Assembly: GCF_030398385.1 (NCBI RefSeq)
Contig: NZ_JAOAOQ010000008.1
Span: 1-64,000, forward strand
Length of the DNA: 64,000 bases
Direction: 5' to 3'
Origin: Aquibium sp. ELW1220
GTDB lineage: Bacteria > Pseudomonadota > Alphaproteobacteria > Rhizobiales > Rhizobiaceae
Below, one piece after another: positions 51,959-61,897 of this stretch (positions within the stretch are counted from its first letter, which is position 1; each line of letters opens with the position of its first letter). The notes under the pieces were generated by a model that did not search any database, had not been told where the DNA came from, and saw only the letters and a program-made list of their open reading frames with translations. The position numbers and the translations under genes are program-made.

Positions 51959-53158
51959 TCAGCCGACAACGAGGTTCAGAGCTTCCGGCCAACGATGTCC
52001 GACGCGGTGCTGCCAGCGGATTTCGCGATCCCGCAATGCAAGCCGGCGACCTTGGCCGAAAAGCACCCGGAAGGTGGCGGCCAGCTCGCTTTCGACAAGG
52101 GCGCTGCCGAGACAGCCGTGATAGCCGGCGCCGAACGCCAGGTGTCGCGGTCCGGACCGTCCGATCCTGAAGCGATTCGGCTCGTCGAACGCCGCGGGGT
52201 CCCGGTTCGCCGCCCCGAAGCACAGGGCGACGATCTCGTGCCGACGAATCGGCTTGCTCCCGATCTGCGTGTCCTCGATGGCGTTGCGCAACTGGTACTG
52301 GCCCGGGCTCTCGAAGCGCAGGCATTCGCCGATGGCACCGCGCACCACCGGATCGTCCCCGCCCGCGATCGCGGTCTTCAGCTTGTCCAGTTCATCCGGG
52401 TGGGACAGCAGCGTCGCCACCGAACTCGCGAGCCCGGTCTGCACGTTCTCCACGCCATCGGCCGCCAGCAGCATGCAATTGTCGATCACCGCCTGGACGG
52501 GCATCCGATCGCCATCCTCCTGCGCGGAGAGTAGCAGGCTGACGAAATCCCGCCCGGGGAGAGCCGTCCGGTTCTCCGCAACGGCCGCGAAATAGGCCCG
52601 AAACTCCTCCAGCGATCGATTCAACGCTTCCAACGCCGTCCGGTCGGGCATGGCATGGAAGAGCTGGAAGAATGGCGTGCTCCATCCTCTGATCTTCTCG
52701 GCATCGGTTTGCGGAAGGCCCATCATGCGGCACACCGCGAGCGACGCGAATTGCGAAGAGAAGTCGCGCATGAACTCGATGTCCGTCCGTCGGAACATTC
52801 GCTCGGCAAGTTGTTGCGCAAGCTCGTCGACCGAGGGACGAAACTCCGCCAGCGCCGCCCCGAAGGCCCGCATCATCGCCCGTCGCGGCGCCACATGCTC
52901 GGGCCTGTCCTGAAAGGCGATCAGGTTGTTGGCAACGTCGGCGGCCACATGGATCGAGGCGTTCCGCTTGTGGACAAGCGCGAAGGGTCCGGGCCGGTTG
53001 CTCAGCGCCCTGTTCTTCAGACCTTCGACGACATCGTCGTATCGAGTGACAAGAACAATACCCGATCGGGTACGATGCAGATCCCCCGCATGGTCATCGC
53101 CCTGCAAGAGAGACACCAGATCCGGAACGGGATCGGTCGGTCTTCTTTCGAGGCTCAT
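51959..53158 (-). CDS. Cytochrome P450
   Basis: A 399-residue soluble bacterial P450. The haem loop is FGAGYHGCLG with the ligand Cys349, and the K-helix ExxR is ECLR. The I-helix reads LLAADGVENVQTG: the usual acid-Thr pair that delivers protons to oxygen is Glu-Asn, so the Thr is missing. This occurs in P450s that use substrate or water for proton delivery. No ferredoxin gene is adjacent. The ATG at 53158 gives a normal N-terminus; an upstream TTG at 53236 is possible. The substrate is unknown. Confidence 0.9.
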   Translation of the reverse strand: MSLERRPTDPVPDLVSLLQGDDHAGDLHRTRSGIVLVTRYDDVVEGLKNRALSNRPGPFALVHKRNASIHVAADVANNLIAFQDRPEHVAPRRAMMRAFGAALAEFRPSVDELAQQLAERMFRRTDIEFMRDFSSQFASLAVCRMMGLPQTDAEKIRGWSTPFFQLFHAMPDRTALEALNRSLEEFRAYFAAVAENRTALPGRDFVSLLLSAQEDGDRMPVQAVIDNCMLLAADGVENVQTGLASSVATLLSHPDELDKLKTAIAGGDDPVVRGAIGECLRFESPGQYQLRNAIEDTQIGSKPIRRHEIVALCFGAANRDPAAFDEPNRFRIGRSGPRHLAFGAGYHGCLGSALVESELAATFRVLFGQGRRLALRDREIRWQHRVGHRWPEALNLVVG

Positions 53159-53407
53159 TTGCACGGCGATATCGAGCTGCCGAGACTCCTGTGTTCTTCG
53201 CTCGATAAACTCACACGTGCACTCCCGATGCTGCAATACAGTCGGGACTATCGCTCATACAACTTGTCGGATCAAGTACCGATCAGGTGAACGGTGCGGT
53301 AGGTGGCGCTGCCTATGTTCGAACGTCGTCTGTGCGGAACTGATGACGACGACGCCATGGAACGCCGGAGCCTGCTCGGTGCTGTCGGTAGGCCGCGTGG
53401 CCGCAGC

Positions 53408-54979
53408 CTACCACCACTTCATCGGCTCGAACCGCCCGGCCGCCTGCTCGATCACATGCGCCGTGCGGAACAGCGTCTCTTCCTCGAAGGGTTTGCCGAT
53501 GAGTTGCAGGCCGAGCGGCAGGCCGCGGCCGTCGAGTCCGGCGGGGACGGCAATGCCGGGCAGGCCGGCCATGTTCACCGTCACCGTGAAGATGTCGTTC
53601 AGGTACATCTTCACCGGGTCGCTCGCCATCTCCTGGTCGGCGATGCCGAAGGCGGCCGACGGGGTGGCCGGTGTCAGGATGGCGTCGACGCCGGCAGCGA
53701 AGACGTCCTCGAAATCCTTCTTGATCAGCGTGCGAACCTTCTGCGCCTTGAGGTAATAGGCATCGTAGTATCCGGCCGAAAGCACGTAGGTGCCGATCAT
53801 GATGCGACGCTTGACCTCGCGGCCGAAGCCCGCGGCGCGGCTCTTCTCGTACATCTCGACGATGTCCTTGCCGGGCACGCGCAGGCCGTAGCGGACGCCG
53901 TCGTAGCGGGCGAGGTTGGAGGATGCCTCGGCCGGCGCGACGATGTAGTAGGCCGCCAGCGCGTATTTCGTGTGCGGCAGCGAGATGTCGACGATCTCGG
54001 CGCCGGCGTCGCGCATCCAGTCGATGCCCTTCTGCCACAGCGCCTCGATCTCGGCCGGCATGCCCTCGACGCGGTATTCGCGCGGAATGCCGATCTTCAT
54101 GCCCCGGATCGACCGGCCGAGCGAGGCCTCGTAGTCCGGCACCGGCAGGTCGACGGAGGTCGTGTCCTTCGGGTCGACGGAGGCCATCGAGCGGAGCAGG
54201 ATCGCCGCATCGCGGACGTCGCGGGCAATCGGGCCGGCCTGGTCGAGCGAGGAGGCGAAGGCGACGATGCCCCAGCGCGAGCAGCGGCCATAGGTCGGCT
54301 TGATGCCGACCGTGCCGGTGAAGGCCGCCGGCTGGCGGATCGATCCGCCGGTATCGGTCGCGGTCGCGCCCGCGCAGAGCCAGGCCGAAACGGCGGCCGC
54401 CGAACCGCCCGACGAGCCGCCGGGCACGAGGTCGACATTGTCGAACACGCGCTCGGTACGCACGCCGCTGCCGGCGCCGGCGAAGCCGCCCTCGCCGCCA
54501 TGCGTCACCGGCATGCCCGCCACGATCATCTCGCGCGAGCGCCGCCAGGGGTTCACCACCGGCCCGTAGTAGGACGTCTCGTTGGAGGAGCCCATGGCGA
54601 ACTCGTCCATGTTGAGCTTGCCCAGCATCACTGCGCCGTCGGCCCAGAGGTTCGCCGTCACGGTCGACTCGTAGCGCGGCTCGAAGCCGTCGAGCACGTG
54701 GCTGCAGGCCTGGGTGTGGACGCCCTCGGTCCCGAACAGGTCCTTAATGCCGAGCGGGATGCCCTCGAGCGCTCCACCCTCGCCCTTCGCGAGCCGTGCG
54801 TCGGAGGCGGCAGCCATGGTCCGCGCCTTGTCGTGGGTGACCTTCACATAGGCATTGAACGCGCCATTGGCCTCGTCGATCGACGCGAGATAGGCGTCGG
54901 TGAGTTCGCTCGCGGTGAACTCCTTGGCCGCAAGCTTGTCGCGCGCCTGCGAGATCGTCAGTCTGGTCAGCTCGGTCAT
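53408..54979 (-). CDS. gatA: Aspartyl/glutamyl-tRNA amidotransferase subunit A
   Basis: A 523-residue amidase that supplies ammonia to charge Gln-tRNA (and Asn-tRNA) indirectly. Triad: Lys79 in GIKDLF, cis-Ser189 in PGGSSGGS and Ser213 in GGSIRQP. Between NPWRR (residue 147) and LVPGGSSGG (184) there is an extra segment of about 30 residues ([21 protein letters not shown] and more) not usual in GatA, making the protein longer than the common 490 or so residues. The rest is typical. It overlaps the acetyltransferase gene by four bases. Confidence 0.95.
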   Translation of the reverse strand: MTELTRLTISQARDKLAAKEFTASELTDAYLASIDEANGAFNAYVKVTHDKARTMAAASDARLAKGEGGALEGIPLGIKDLFGTEGVHTQACSHVLDGFEPRYESTVTANLWADGAVMLGKLNMDEFAMGSSNETSYYGPVVNPWRRSREMIVAGMPVTHGGEGGFAGAGSGVRTERVFDNVDLVPGGSSGGSAAAVSAWLCAGATATDTGGSIRQPAAFTGTVGIKPTYGRCSRWGIVAFASSLDQAGPIARDVRDAAILLRSMASVDPKDTTSVDLPVPDYEASLGRSIRGMKIGIPREYRVEGMPAEIEALWQKGIDWMRDAGAEIVDISLPHTKYALAAYYIVAPAEASSNLARYDGVRYGLRVPGKDIVEMYEKSRAAGFGREVKRRIMIGTYVLSAGYYDAYYLKAQKVRTLIKKDFEDVFAAGVDAILTPATPSAAFGIADQEMASDPVKMYLNDIFTVTVNMAGLPGIAVPAGLDGRGLPLGLQLIGKPFEEETLFRTAHVIEQAAGRFEPMKWW

Positions 54980-55446
54980 GGGTGAATCTTCTTTTCGTAA
55001 AAGCGCGAATAGCCTGAATCGGGATAGTCGAGCACCGCTCCGCACACCGTGAAGCCGCCGCGCTCGTAGACGCGCCAGGCCTCCTCGAAGCCCGGCGCCT
55101 CGCCGGTTTCGAGCACGAGCCGCGACAGGCCCTTGTCCCGCGCAAGTCGCTCGATGCGCTGCAGCAGCAGGGAGCCGACGCGCTGGCCCCGGACCTCGGG
55201 AAGCGTGAACATGCGTTTCACCTCGCCAAGACCGTCGCCATGGTCCTTGAGCGAGCCCATTCCGACGGCCCGTCCGGCCTCGTCGCGCGCCACGAAGCAG
55301 GTCACCGACGGTTCGGCCATCTGCTCGACCGTGAGCTGGAACTGGAACTCGCGCGGCGTGAGCGGGATCATGTAGGCATTGAGCGCGGCGACGAGCCGGC
55401 GGACGTCGTCCTGCAGCGGAGTCTCGGCGGCGATCGTCACGGCCAT
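54976..55446 (-). CDS. GNAT-family acetyltransferase
   Basis: A 156-residue GNAT protein. The acetyl-CoA loop is [18 protein letters not shown] (R/Q-x-x-G-x-G/S form), preceded by [14 protein letters not shown] and followed by [23 protein letters not shown]. It transfers an acetyl group from acetyl-CoA to an amine; the target is unknown. It lies between gatC and gatA and overlaps gatA by four bases, so it is made with the amidotransferase. Confidence 0.9.
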   Translation of the reverse strand: MAVTIAAETPLQDDVRRLVAALNAYMIPLTPREFQFQLTVEQMAEPSVTCFVARDEAGRAVGMGSLKDHGDGLGEVKRMFTLPEVRGQRVGSLLLQRIERLARDKGLSRLVLETGEAPGFEEAWRVYERGGFTVCGAVLDYPDSGYSRFYEKKIHP

Positions 55447-55452
55447 TGCGGG

Positions 55453-55740
55453 CTACTCCACCACCTTCGGCACCAGGAAGAAGTTCTCCGCCGAGGCCGG
55501 CGCGTTGGCGACCACGTCGGCGGCCTTGCCGCCGTCGGTCACGACATCCTCGCGCTTCCGCATCTCCATGGGGATGACGGACGTCATCGGCTCGACGCCC
55601 GAGACGTCGACTTCGTCCAGCTGCTCGACGAAGCCGAGGATGGCATTGAGCTCGCCGGTCATCCGCAGGGCATCCTCCTCGGTGACGGCGATGCGGGCGA
55701 GATGCGCGACGCGCTTGACGGTGGCGAGATCGACGGACAT
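55453..55740 (-). CDS. gatC: Aspartyl/glutamyl-tRNA amidotransferase subunit C
   Basis: A 95-residue GatC. It has [45 protein letters not shown] in outline and ends FFLVPKVVE, the classic C-terminal motif. It holds GatA and GatB together. gatC, the acetyltransferase gene and gatA form one run; gatB is not in the window. Confidence 0.94.
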   Translation of the reverse strand: MSVDLATVKRVAHLARIAVTEEDALRMTGELNAILGFVEQLDEVDVSGVEPMTSVIPMEMRKREDVVTDGGKAADVVANAPASAENFFLVPKVVE

Positions 55741-55846
55741 TCACTTCTCCGGGATGTGACCGGCCCCGTGGCTCGCCCGGGGCCGCTCCGCGCCTATACC
55801 GGTCGGACGTGCAAGGCGCAACGCCCGACCGGCCGGCAGCTTTGGC

Positions 55847-56251
55847 TCAAGGCAGCGCCACACCTTCGCAAAGATGATACGTGCCGCTGTTGGCGGACGG
55901 CTCGCCGCCGGCCGCGTCCAGCGCCGAGGTGACCTCCAACTCGCCTTCGCCGCGCGGCACGATCGCCAGCAGGTCGGGAAAAGCAAAGCCCGGCTCCTCG
56001 CACAGCGCGGTGACCACGAAGCCCGGCGTCCGCTTGCCCGCCAGCACCTGGACGAAATCGCAATGGTACTCGATCCCCTCGAAGCCCGCCGCCGTCAGGA
56101 CCGTGTAGCCATCCTCGAAGATGGCCTGAAGACCGCCCGCCCGTGCCGCCTCGCAAAGCTCGGGCGACGCGACGTGGACGCCCACGGGAAAATCCGCCGC
56201 CCACGCGCCGGCCGCCCAGGCCAGTCCGCCGGCCACCACAAGTAGTCTCAT
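55847..56251 (-). CDS. Exported protein of unknown function
   Basis: A 134-residue protein with a signal peptide (MRLLVVAGGLAWAAGAWAADF). The mature part has four cysteines in PELCEAAR, IEYHCDFVQVL, TALCEEPG and YHLCEGV, which could form two disulfides in the periplasm. I do not recognise the family. It lies 32 bases downstream of the metal-dependent hydrolase gene on the same strand. Confidence 0.75.
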   Translation of the reverse strand: MRLLVVAGGLAWAAGAWAADFPVGVHVASPELCEAARAGGLQAIFEDGYTVLTAAGFEGIEYHCDFVQVLAGKRTPGFVVTALCEEPGFAFPDLLAIVPRGEGELEVTSALDAAGGEPSANSGTYHLCEGVALP

Positions 56252-56283
56252 GCTCCCCAGGAGCTTTCCCCCCGCAGCCTGCA

Positions 56284-56991
56284 TCAGAGGTCGAACGCCT
56301 CGCCGACTCTCGGCGTCTTCACTTCCACGCCCGATCCCTCCATCCCCGCCACGAAGGTCTGTGCGCTCTGGTCGAGCATCGGGAATGTCCCGAAATGGCA
56401 GGGGACGACCGCGTCGAACGTGAAGAACCGGCGACAGGCGAGTGCCGCCACGGCGCCGCCCATCGTGAAGCGGTCGCCGACCGGCACAAGCCCGATCTTC
56501 GGCTCGTGCAGTTCGTTGATCAGCGCCATGTCGGAGAAGATGTCGGTGTCGCCCATGTGATAGAGCGTCCTGTCACCGGGGAAGTGCAGGACGAGGCCGA
56601 GCGGGTTGCCGAGATAGGTGTTCTGCCCGCCTTCGCCGGCAAAGGACGACGAATGCAGCGCCTGGACGAAGGTGACGGTGAAGCCGCCGCAATCGACCGT
56701 GCCGCCGGCATTGCCGGGATTGATCTTGTTTGCGTCCACGCCCTGCCCCACCAGGAACATGCACAGCTCGAAATTGCCGACGACCATCGCGCCGGTCTTC
56801 TCGTGGATCGCCACGGTGTCGCCGACATGGTCGTTGTGGCCATGCGTGAGCAGCACGTGCGTCGCCCCCTCGGCTGCTTCCTCCCAGCCCTTGCCCCAGG
56901 AGGGACTGCCGGTCAGGAAAGGGTCGATCAGGATGCGTGCGTCGCCAGCCTCGATGCGGAAGGCCGAATGGCCGAGCCAGGTGATCTTCAT
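56284..56991 (-). CDS. Metal-dependent hydrolase, UPF0173/beta-lactamase fold
   Basis: A 235-residue metallo-beta-lactamase-fold protein. It begins [14 protein letters not shown] and has the metal motif [10 protein letters not shown], then HSSSF, MGDTDIF and CHFGTFPML, the UPF0173 layout. It binds two metals; the substrate is unknown. It is divergent from ruvX, with 74 bases between the starts. Confidence 0.92.
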   Translation of the reverse strand: MKITWLGHSAFRIEAGDARILIDPFLTGSPSWGKGWEEAAEGATHVLLTHGHNDHVGDTVAIHEKTGAMVVGNFELCMFLVGQGVDANKINPGNAGGTVDCGGFTVTFVQALHSSSFAGEGGQNTYLGNPLGLVLHFPGDRTLYHMGDTDIFSDMALINELHEPKIGLVPVGDRFTMGGAVAALACRRFFTFDAVVPCHFGTFPMLDQSAQTFVAGMEGSGVEVKTPRVGEAFDL

Positions 56992-57065
56992 GGATGGTTC
57001 TCCTTGCTATTGGTCGGCGGCAGGATAGAACGCGGCTCGACCGAGAAGAAAGGCCCCGATCGGCC

Positions 57066-57545
57066 ATGCCCGTGATTTCGATGGAAGAGCTGCCCGCCGT
57101 GCTCGCCGGCGGTCACACGCTGGCCGGCCTCGATCTCGGCGACAAGACGATCGGCGTGGCGGTGTCCGACAAGGGCCTGAGCTTCGCCAATCCGCGCCCG
57201 GTCATCCTGCGCCGGAAGTTCACGCTCGACGCCGAGGTCTTGATGGCGCAGGCGCGCAAGGACGGCGTCGCCGGCTTCGTCATGGGTCTGCCGGTCAACA
57301 TGGACGGATCGGAGGGGCCGCGTGCGCAGGCCAGCCGCGCCTTCGTTCGCAACATGCAGCGCGTGACCGACCTGCCCTTCGTGTTCTGGGACGAGCGGCT
57401 GTCGACGGTGGCTGCGGAGCGGGTGCTGATCGAGATGGACGTGTCGCGCAGGAAGCGCAGCGGGCGGATCGATTCGGCAGCCGCCGCCTTCATCCTGCAG
57501 GGGGTGCTCGACCGGCTTCAGGCGCTCGGCGCCGCCGCTTCCTGA
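57066..57545 (+). CDS. ruvX: RuvX/YqgF-family Holliday junction resolvase-like protein
   Basis: A 159-residue RNase H-fold protein. It has [17 protein letters not shown] (first catalytic Asp), [23 protein letters not shown] in outline, [15 protein letters not shown] and the C-terminal [15 protein letters not shown], all conserved. It acts on RNA/DNA junctions, including in rRNA processing. It ends 28 bases inside the convergent DUF6105 gene. Confidence 0.94.
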   Translation: MPVISMEELPAVLAGGHTLAGLDLGDKTIGVAVSDKGLSFANPRPVILRRKFTLDAEVLMAQARKDGVAGFVMGLPVNMDGSEGPRAQASRAFVRNMQRVTDLPFVFWDERLSTVAAERVLIEMDVSRRKRSGRIDSAAAAFILQGVLDRLQALGAAAS

Positions 57546-57832
57546 GCCGAAGGGCTGCCGCGCCGTTCCCGCAGCCAGCCGGCGATCGCCTTGCGGCGGC
57601 GGAACGCCAGGATGCCGAAGATCAGCGCCGTGTCCAGGATGCAGGCCCGCGCCACCATCCCCGGCAGGATGGCCGGGTCGAGGCCGAGAATCTCGCCGTA
57701 GAGGCGAAACACCTCGTCGTGCAGCAACCGGCTGAAGAACAGCATGCCGAAATTGATATCGTTGAACGACAGGCCGTACCAGGACCAGAACAGCCCCATC
57801 GGCAAAGCCCAGAACAGGAGGACGTAGCGCAT
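57518..57832 (-). CDS. Small membrane protein (DUF6105-like)
   Basis: A 104-residue protein with two membrane spans ([20 protein letters not shown] and [17 protein letters not shown]) joined by [31 protein letters not shown] in outline. It matches a small rhizobial family I know as DUF6105. The function is unknown. Its start overlaps the end of the next membrane-protein gene, so the pair is coupled. Confidence 0.8.
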   Translation of the reverse strand: MRYVLLFWALPMGLFWSWYGLSFNDINFGMLFFSRLLHDEVFRLYGEILGLDPAILPGMVARACILDTALIFGILAFRRRKAIAGWLRERRGSPSAQEAAAPSA

Positions 57833-58383
57833 CAGAACCTCTTCGTTGGGCTTGGATCGCGGCGCGACAGGCGCGCCAGCATCGTGTGGTGCGCGGCCCC
57901 TATCGCCATCGCCCGCGCCGGTCCGGTCGTGCCCGTGTCTTCGCTGCCAGAACGCGCAGCCTGGCGCGCCGCTTCGGCAAGGGTGGCGCCGTAGGAGGCG
58001 AGCAGTGCGACGAACTGCAGCGTGACGGCGGACAGCACGTCGCCGACACCCGACCAGACGCCGAGGGCGAGCAGCACCGTCATCATGCCCGCTGCGGCGG
58101 CGAGCGCGATCCGCGCCAGTTCGTCGCCGTCTCCCTGCCGCTCCTCGAAGAGCATCGTCACCAGGGTCCACAGGAACAGCATCGCCACCAGCAGGAAGCC
58201 GATGGCCAGCATCGCGGAGACCGGCGCTCCCGCCGGGATCCGGAATGGCGACGTCTCCGGCGACAGCAGCGCGTACAGGGCGGGGAATCCTTCGCCCGTC
58301 ACCTCGCCCACCGCCGCAAGCGTGAGGATCGCGAAGAACGTCGTCCAGTACGCGGCGACGAAGAGGGTGAGCAGGCGTGGCAT
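57832..58383 (-). CDS. Membrane protein of unknown function
   Basis: A 183-residue protein with about four hydrophobic segments (LLTLFVAAYWTTFFAILTLAAVG, MLAIGFLLVAMLFLWTLVTMLF, MMTVLLALGVWSGVGDVL and TLQFVALLASYGATL). I do not recognise the family. It is coupled to the downstream DUF6105-like gene by one shared base. I chose the ATG at 58383 because GGGA lies a proper distance upstream. Confidence 0.72.
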   Translation of the reverse strand: MPRLLTLFVAAYWTTFFAILTLAAVGEVTGEGFPALYALLSPETSPFRIPAGAPVSAMLAIGFLLVAMLFLWTLVTMLFEERQGDGDELARIALAAAAGMMTVLLALGVWSGVGDVLSAVTLQFVALLASYGATLAEAARQAARSGSEDTGTTGPARAMAIGAAHHTMLARLSRRDPSPTKRF

Positions 58384-58447
58384 CGGCATTCCCGGTCTTG
58401 AACGCAGACGATGCCGGTCCGGCTCCCGCCGGGCAACGGAAACCATT

Positions 58448-58461
58448 CGTTAAGGTTAACG
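58448..58461. promoter_or_regulatory. Palindrome CGTTAA-GG-TTAACG in a divergent promoter
   Basis: A perfect 6-2-6 palindrome with two TTAAC half sites, between the divergent membrane-protein gene and AEC-transporter gene. TTAAC is a CtrA half site, but CtrA needs a seven-base gap between TTAA units, which is not present here. The binder is unknown. Confidence 0.35.
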
Positions 58462-58582
58462 CTTTCGACCGCAGCGGGCGCGCCTCACGGTCTGGACGGC
58501 GGCCCTCGATCGGCCGGTCCCGCTTCCCTCCCCAGGCAAAACCCTCTAAGCCGCCCCATTCATCCCGCCTGGCCTGTCCCCC

Positions 58583-59521
58583 ATGACCGCGACCTTCGAA
58601 AGCATCCTGCCGATCTTCCTGCTCATCGCGGCGGGCCATTTCCTGCGCCGGATCCGGCTGGTCGACGACGCGGCCTGGCCGGGCCTCGAACAGCTCGGCT
58701 ACTGGTTCCTCTATCCCGCGCTCCTCTTCGTCACGATCTACAATGCCGACTTTTCGGGCCTCGAGTGGAACGGCATGCTGGCGGCGCTGGCGATCGCCAT
58801 CGTCGTGACGGGTGCCGGCACCGCGCTGCTGTGGCTGCCTTTGCGGCGCTGGGGCTTAGCTACGGCGGGCGAATTCTCGTCGATCTTCCAGACCAGCGTC
58901 CGCTGGAACGGCTTCATGGCGCTGGCCATCGCCGACAAGATCTTTCCACCGGAGGGGGCTGCGGTGGTGGCCCTGATGATGGCCTTCATCATCGTGCCGA
59001 TCAACGTCGAGTCGGTGATCGTCGTCAGCCGCTTCGCCGACCGGGACGCGAACTGGGGCCGGATGCTGCGCACCATCGCCCTCAACCCGCTGATCCTGGC
59101 GTCGCTGGCGGGTCTGGCGCTGCGCTTCCTGCCTTTCGGCGTCTACGAGCCGCTCAACCAGACGCTCGGCCTCGTCGGCCGCGCCGCGCTGGGGATGGGA
59201 CTGCTGACCATCGGCGCGGGCCTGCGCCCGGCCGATGCGCTGCGGCCGCGCCTTCCGGTCCTGCTGCCCGTCGCCATCAAACTGGTCGTCTTTCCGGCAC
59301 TGCTGGTGAGCCTGGCCTGGGCCTTCGGCGTCGACGGCCCGCAACTCCAGTATCTCGCGCTATGCGCGGCGGTGCCGACGGCGATGAACGGCTACCTGCT
59401 CGCCCGCCAGCTCGGCGGCGACGCCGAGTTATACGCCGCCGTCACCACCGTCCAGACGGCGGCTGCCTTCTTCACCATCCCCGCCGTCCTTGCGATCACG
59501 GCCTATGCCGTCTCGGGATAG
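58583..59521 (+). CDS. AEC-family transporter
   Basis: A 312-residue membrane protein with about ten hydrophobic segments. It opens with ATFESILPIFLLIAAGHFLRR and has the family-specific GYWFLYPALLFVTIYNADF, then FSSIFQTSVRWNGFMALAIA and QYLALCAAVPTAMNGYLLARQ. AEC carriers move small organic acids, including auxin and malonate. Its 3' end overlaps the 3' end of the acyl-CoA dehydrogenase gene by 19 bases. Confidence 0.93.
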   Translation: MTATFESILPIFLLIAAGHFLRRIRLVDDAAWPGLEQLGYWFLYPALLFVTIYNADFSGLEWNGMLAALAIAIVVTGAGTALLWLPLRRWGLATAGEFSSIFQTSVRWNGFMALAIADKIFPPEGAAVVALMMAFIIVPINVESVIVVSRFADRDANWGRMLRTIALNPLILASLAGLALRFLPFGVYEPLNQTLGLVGRAALGMGLLTIGAGLRPADALRPRLPVLLPVAIKLVVFPALLVSLAWAFGVDGPQLQYLALCAAVPTAMNGYLLARQLGGDAELYAAVTTVQTAAAFFTIPAVLAITAYAVSG

Positions 59522-61131
59522 AGCGTATCGACGATCAGCCGGGCATCGTGGCGCGAATCGAGCATGCCGTAGGTCGTCCGCCACTGTCCTGCCAGCCGCG
59601 TCTCGATGAAGGCGTCGGCGATCCGCCCCGCCCCCAGACGCTTCAGTTCGGCAGCAGCGGTGGACAGCGCCAGCTGCTCGGTCAGGATGCGCGCCGATCC
59701 CTCGTCCGACTGCGCGACCTCGAGCGCTGCTCGCAGCACCCCGACGGTTCCCTTGCCGCCGGGGCCGAGATCGTGCTCGACGATACCCATCACCTCGGAG
59801 AAAAGCCCCGGCGACTGCCTGAGCACCCGCAGCGATTCGATCGCGGCCACGTTGCCGGGTCCCTCCCACATCGCATTGGCCGCGGAATCGCGGAAGAGGC
59901 GGGCCATCGGGCCGTCGTCGACATAGCCGCCGCCGCCGAGACACTCCATCGCCTCGCAGACGACGGTGGGACAGATCTTGCAGACCCAGTATTTGATGAC
60001 CGGCGTCATCGCCCGCGCGAAGGCCGCCTCGGCCCGGTCGTCGGCGGCGCGGTCGAAGGACCGGGCCAGCCGGAAGGCGAGCGCGGTCGTCGCCGCGACC
60101 TCCAGTGCCAGATCGGCGAGCACGCGCAGCATCACCGGCTTGTCGATCAGCTTGTGGCCCTGGATGCGCCGATGACGCGCGTGGTGGACGGCTTCGGCAA
60201 GGGCCGCCCGCATGATGGCGGCCGACGACAGCGCGCTGTCCAGGCGCGTCAGCGTCACCATGTCCATGATGGTCTTCTGCCCCGCGCCCGGTGCACCGAC
60301 GCGTTCGGCGATCGCGCCGGCGAATTCCAGTTCGGCAGTGGCACCGGACCGGTCGCCGAGCTTTTCCTTCAGCCGCTGGATGCGCAGGCCGTTCGCCTGG
60401 CCCGTGCTCAGGATCCGCGGCACGAGGAAGCAGGACGGGCCCTCGGGCGCCTGCGCCAGCATCAGGAAGGCGTCCGACATCGGCGCCGAAACGAACCATT
60501 TATGGCCGGTCAGGCGGAAGAAGCCGTTCTCGGCCCGCTCGGCACGGGTCGAATGTCCCTCCGCGTCGCTGCCGCCCTGCTTCTCGGTCAGAGCCATCCC
60601 GATCGTCAGGCCGGTCTTCTCGACCGGCGGCTTCTGGGCCGGATCGTATTTCCGCGTCGTGGCGCGCGGCGCCCACTCCCGAAACAGTTTCGGCGACGCC
60701 ATCAACGCCGCCAGCGCCGCGCTCGTGGTCGTGATGGACTTCAGGTGCGGCGATTCGAGCTGCGCCATCATGTAGAACCGCACCGCACGCACCTGGTGGC
60801 GGCGGCCGGTCTCGGCCTCGCCATTCTCCCAGACCGACGATTGCAGGCCCGTCGCCACCGAGCGGCGCATCAGCGCGTGGTAGGCGGGATGGAACTCGAC
60901 GACGTCGATGCGCCGGCCATGCCGGTCGTGGGTGCGCAGCCGCGGCAGCTCGGAATTGGCGAGGCGGGCGAGGTCCTGCGCTTCGGCCGACATCGCGAAA
61001 CGTCCGGCCGAATCGAGATCCTTGCGGACGACCGGCGAGAACTCTTCCGAAAGCTGCACGAGGAGCGGATCGTCCCGCCAGGCATTGGAACCCGCGTGCG
61101 GCGGCGGCTGGTTCGTCACTTCATGCGTCAC
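59503..61131 (-). CDS. AidB-like acyl-CoA dehydrogenase family protein
   Basis: A 542-residue flavoprotein of the acyl-CoA dehydrogenase fold with the AidB-type N-terminus (NAWRDDPLLVQLSEEFSP). FAD contacts are MALTEKQGGSDAEGHST and FRLTGHKWFVSAPMSDAFLML, and the C-terminus has ECLGGGGYVDDGPMARLFRDSAANAMWEGPGNV in outline. AidB proteins belong to the alkylation response and bind DNA; ada and alkB are not in view. Length matches E. coli AidB. Confidence 0.92.
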   Translation of the reverse strand: MTHEVTNQPPPHAGSNAWRDDPLLVQLSEEFSPVVRKDLDSAGRFAMSAEAQDLARLANSELPRLRTHDRHGRRIDVVEFHPAYHALMRRSVATGLQSSVWENGEAETGRRHQVRAVRFYMMAQLESPHLKSITTTSAALAALMASPKLFREWAPRATTRKYDPAQKPPVEKTGLTIGMALTEKQGGSDAEGHSTRAERAENGFFRLTGHKWFVSAPMSDAFLMLAQAPEGPSCFLVPRILSTGQANGLRIQRLKEKLGDRSGATAELEFAGAIAERVGAPGAGQKTIMDMVTLTRLDSALSSAAIMRAALAEAVHHARHRRIQGHKLIDKPVMLRVLADLALEVAATTALAFRLARSFDRAADDRAEAAFARAMTPVIKYWVCKICPTVVCEAMECLGGGGYVDDGPMARLFRDSAANAMWEGPGNVAAIESLRVLRQSPGLFSEVMGIVEHDLGPGGKGTVGVLRAALEVAQSDEGSARILTEQLALSTAAAELKRLGAGRIADAFIETRLAGQWRTTYGMLDSRHDARLIVDTLYPETA

Positions 61132-61274
61132 TTGCGATTGTCCCGTCGCCCCTGATTTTCGCGTTTATAGCGCAAGCGCAGGACAGCGGGCGACGGAATT
61201 GCTCCATGCACCCACAGCCTGTGGACGGGATGGCGCCGACGCCGCAATCGGCGCCGGCGTCCGACTTGTCACGC

Positions 61275-61718
61275 TCAGTAGGCGTAGGGAGAATGACAGG
61301 CGCGCCGGCGGCCGTGATAGGGCTGGAACGTGTTCGAATAGACATCGTAGGAGCGGTAGCGCCGCAGGCACCAGTCGACATGGGCGCTGCGGTGGCCGCG
61401 ATAATGATGGCGCGGCTGGCCGGCGATGATGCCGCCGATGATCGCGCCGGCAACCAGGCCGCCGATGATCGGCCCGGCATCGTTGCGCCGATGGTAGCGC
61501 ACGTGCGGACGATGGTGGTGCCGACGATAGTCGTAGCGATAGTGCCGGTGACGGTCGTAGCGGCGATAGCGCTGTCCGACCTGAACGACATCGGCCTGTC
61601 CCGCCGCGACCGCCGGAGCCGAAGGCCGGAGCGAACCCGCCGTCGACGGAAGGACCGAGGCAATGGTGAACGAGAGGGACAGGACCAGCGCGAGGCCGGC
61701 GGACAAGATGCGCTTCAT
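61275..61718 (-). CDS. BA14K family protein
   Basis: A 147-residue exported protein with a signal peptide (KRILSAGLALVLSLSFTIASVLPSTA). A His/Arg/Tyr-rich middle (RHRHYRYDYRRHHHRPH) and a glycine-rich span (GPIIGGLVAGAIIGGIIAG) lead to VDWCLRRYRSYDVYSNTFQPY and HGRRRACHSPY, the BA14K signature. The Brucella member is an immunoreactive, lectin-like surface protein. It stands alone. Confidence 0.92.
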   Translation of the reverse strand: MKRILSAGLALVLSLSFTIASVLPSTAGSLRPSAPAVAAGQADVVQVGQRYRRYDRHRHYRYDYRRHHHRPHVRYHRRNDAGPIIGGLVAGAIIGGIIAGQPRHHYRGHRSAHVDWCLRRYRSYDVYSNTFQPYHGRRRACHSPYAY

Positions 61719-61897
61719 ACGATCCTCCATGAATTCTTACCCGTCTTGCGATCCTACCACCGAAGCCGAAGTTCTCCAACATGCGGACCTGCGCACGATC
61801 GGGCCGGCATGAATCGCGCCTGCCTAATCCACTGGCGCGATCGCTGCGTATCTCGGGAGATGATCGACATCCAGGCGACTGATCCGCGGAATTTTTC

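Noticed and set aside
53262-53277. lux-box-like dyad ACTTG-TCGGAT-CAAGT upstream of the P450 gene
   Set aside because: Arms of only five bases and no LuxR/LuxI genes nearby; chance occurrence is likely.
58411-61155. Plus-strand open frame of over 900 codons
   Set aside because: It is an out-of-frame shadow of the AEC transporter and the complement of the AidB-like gene, with typical His/Arg-rich high-GC translation.
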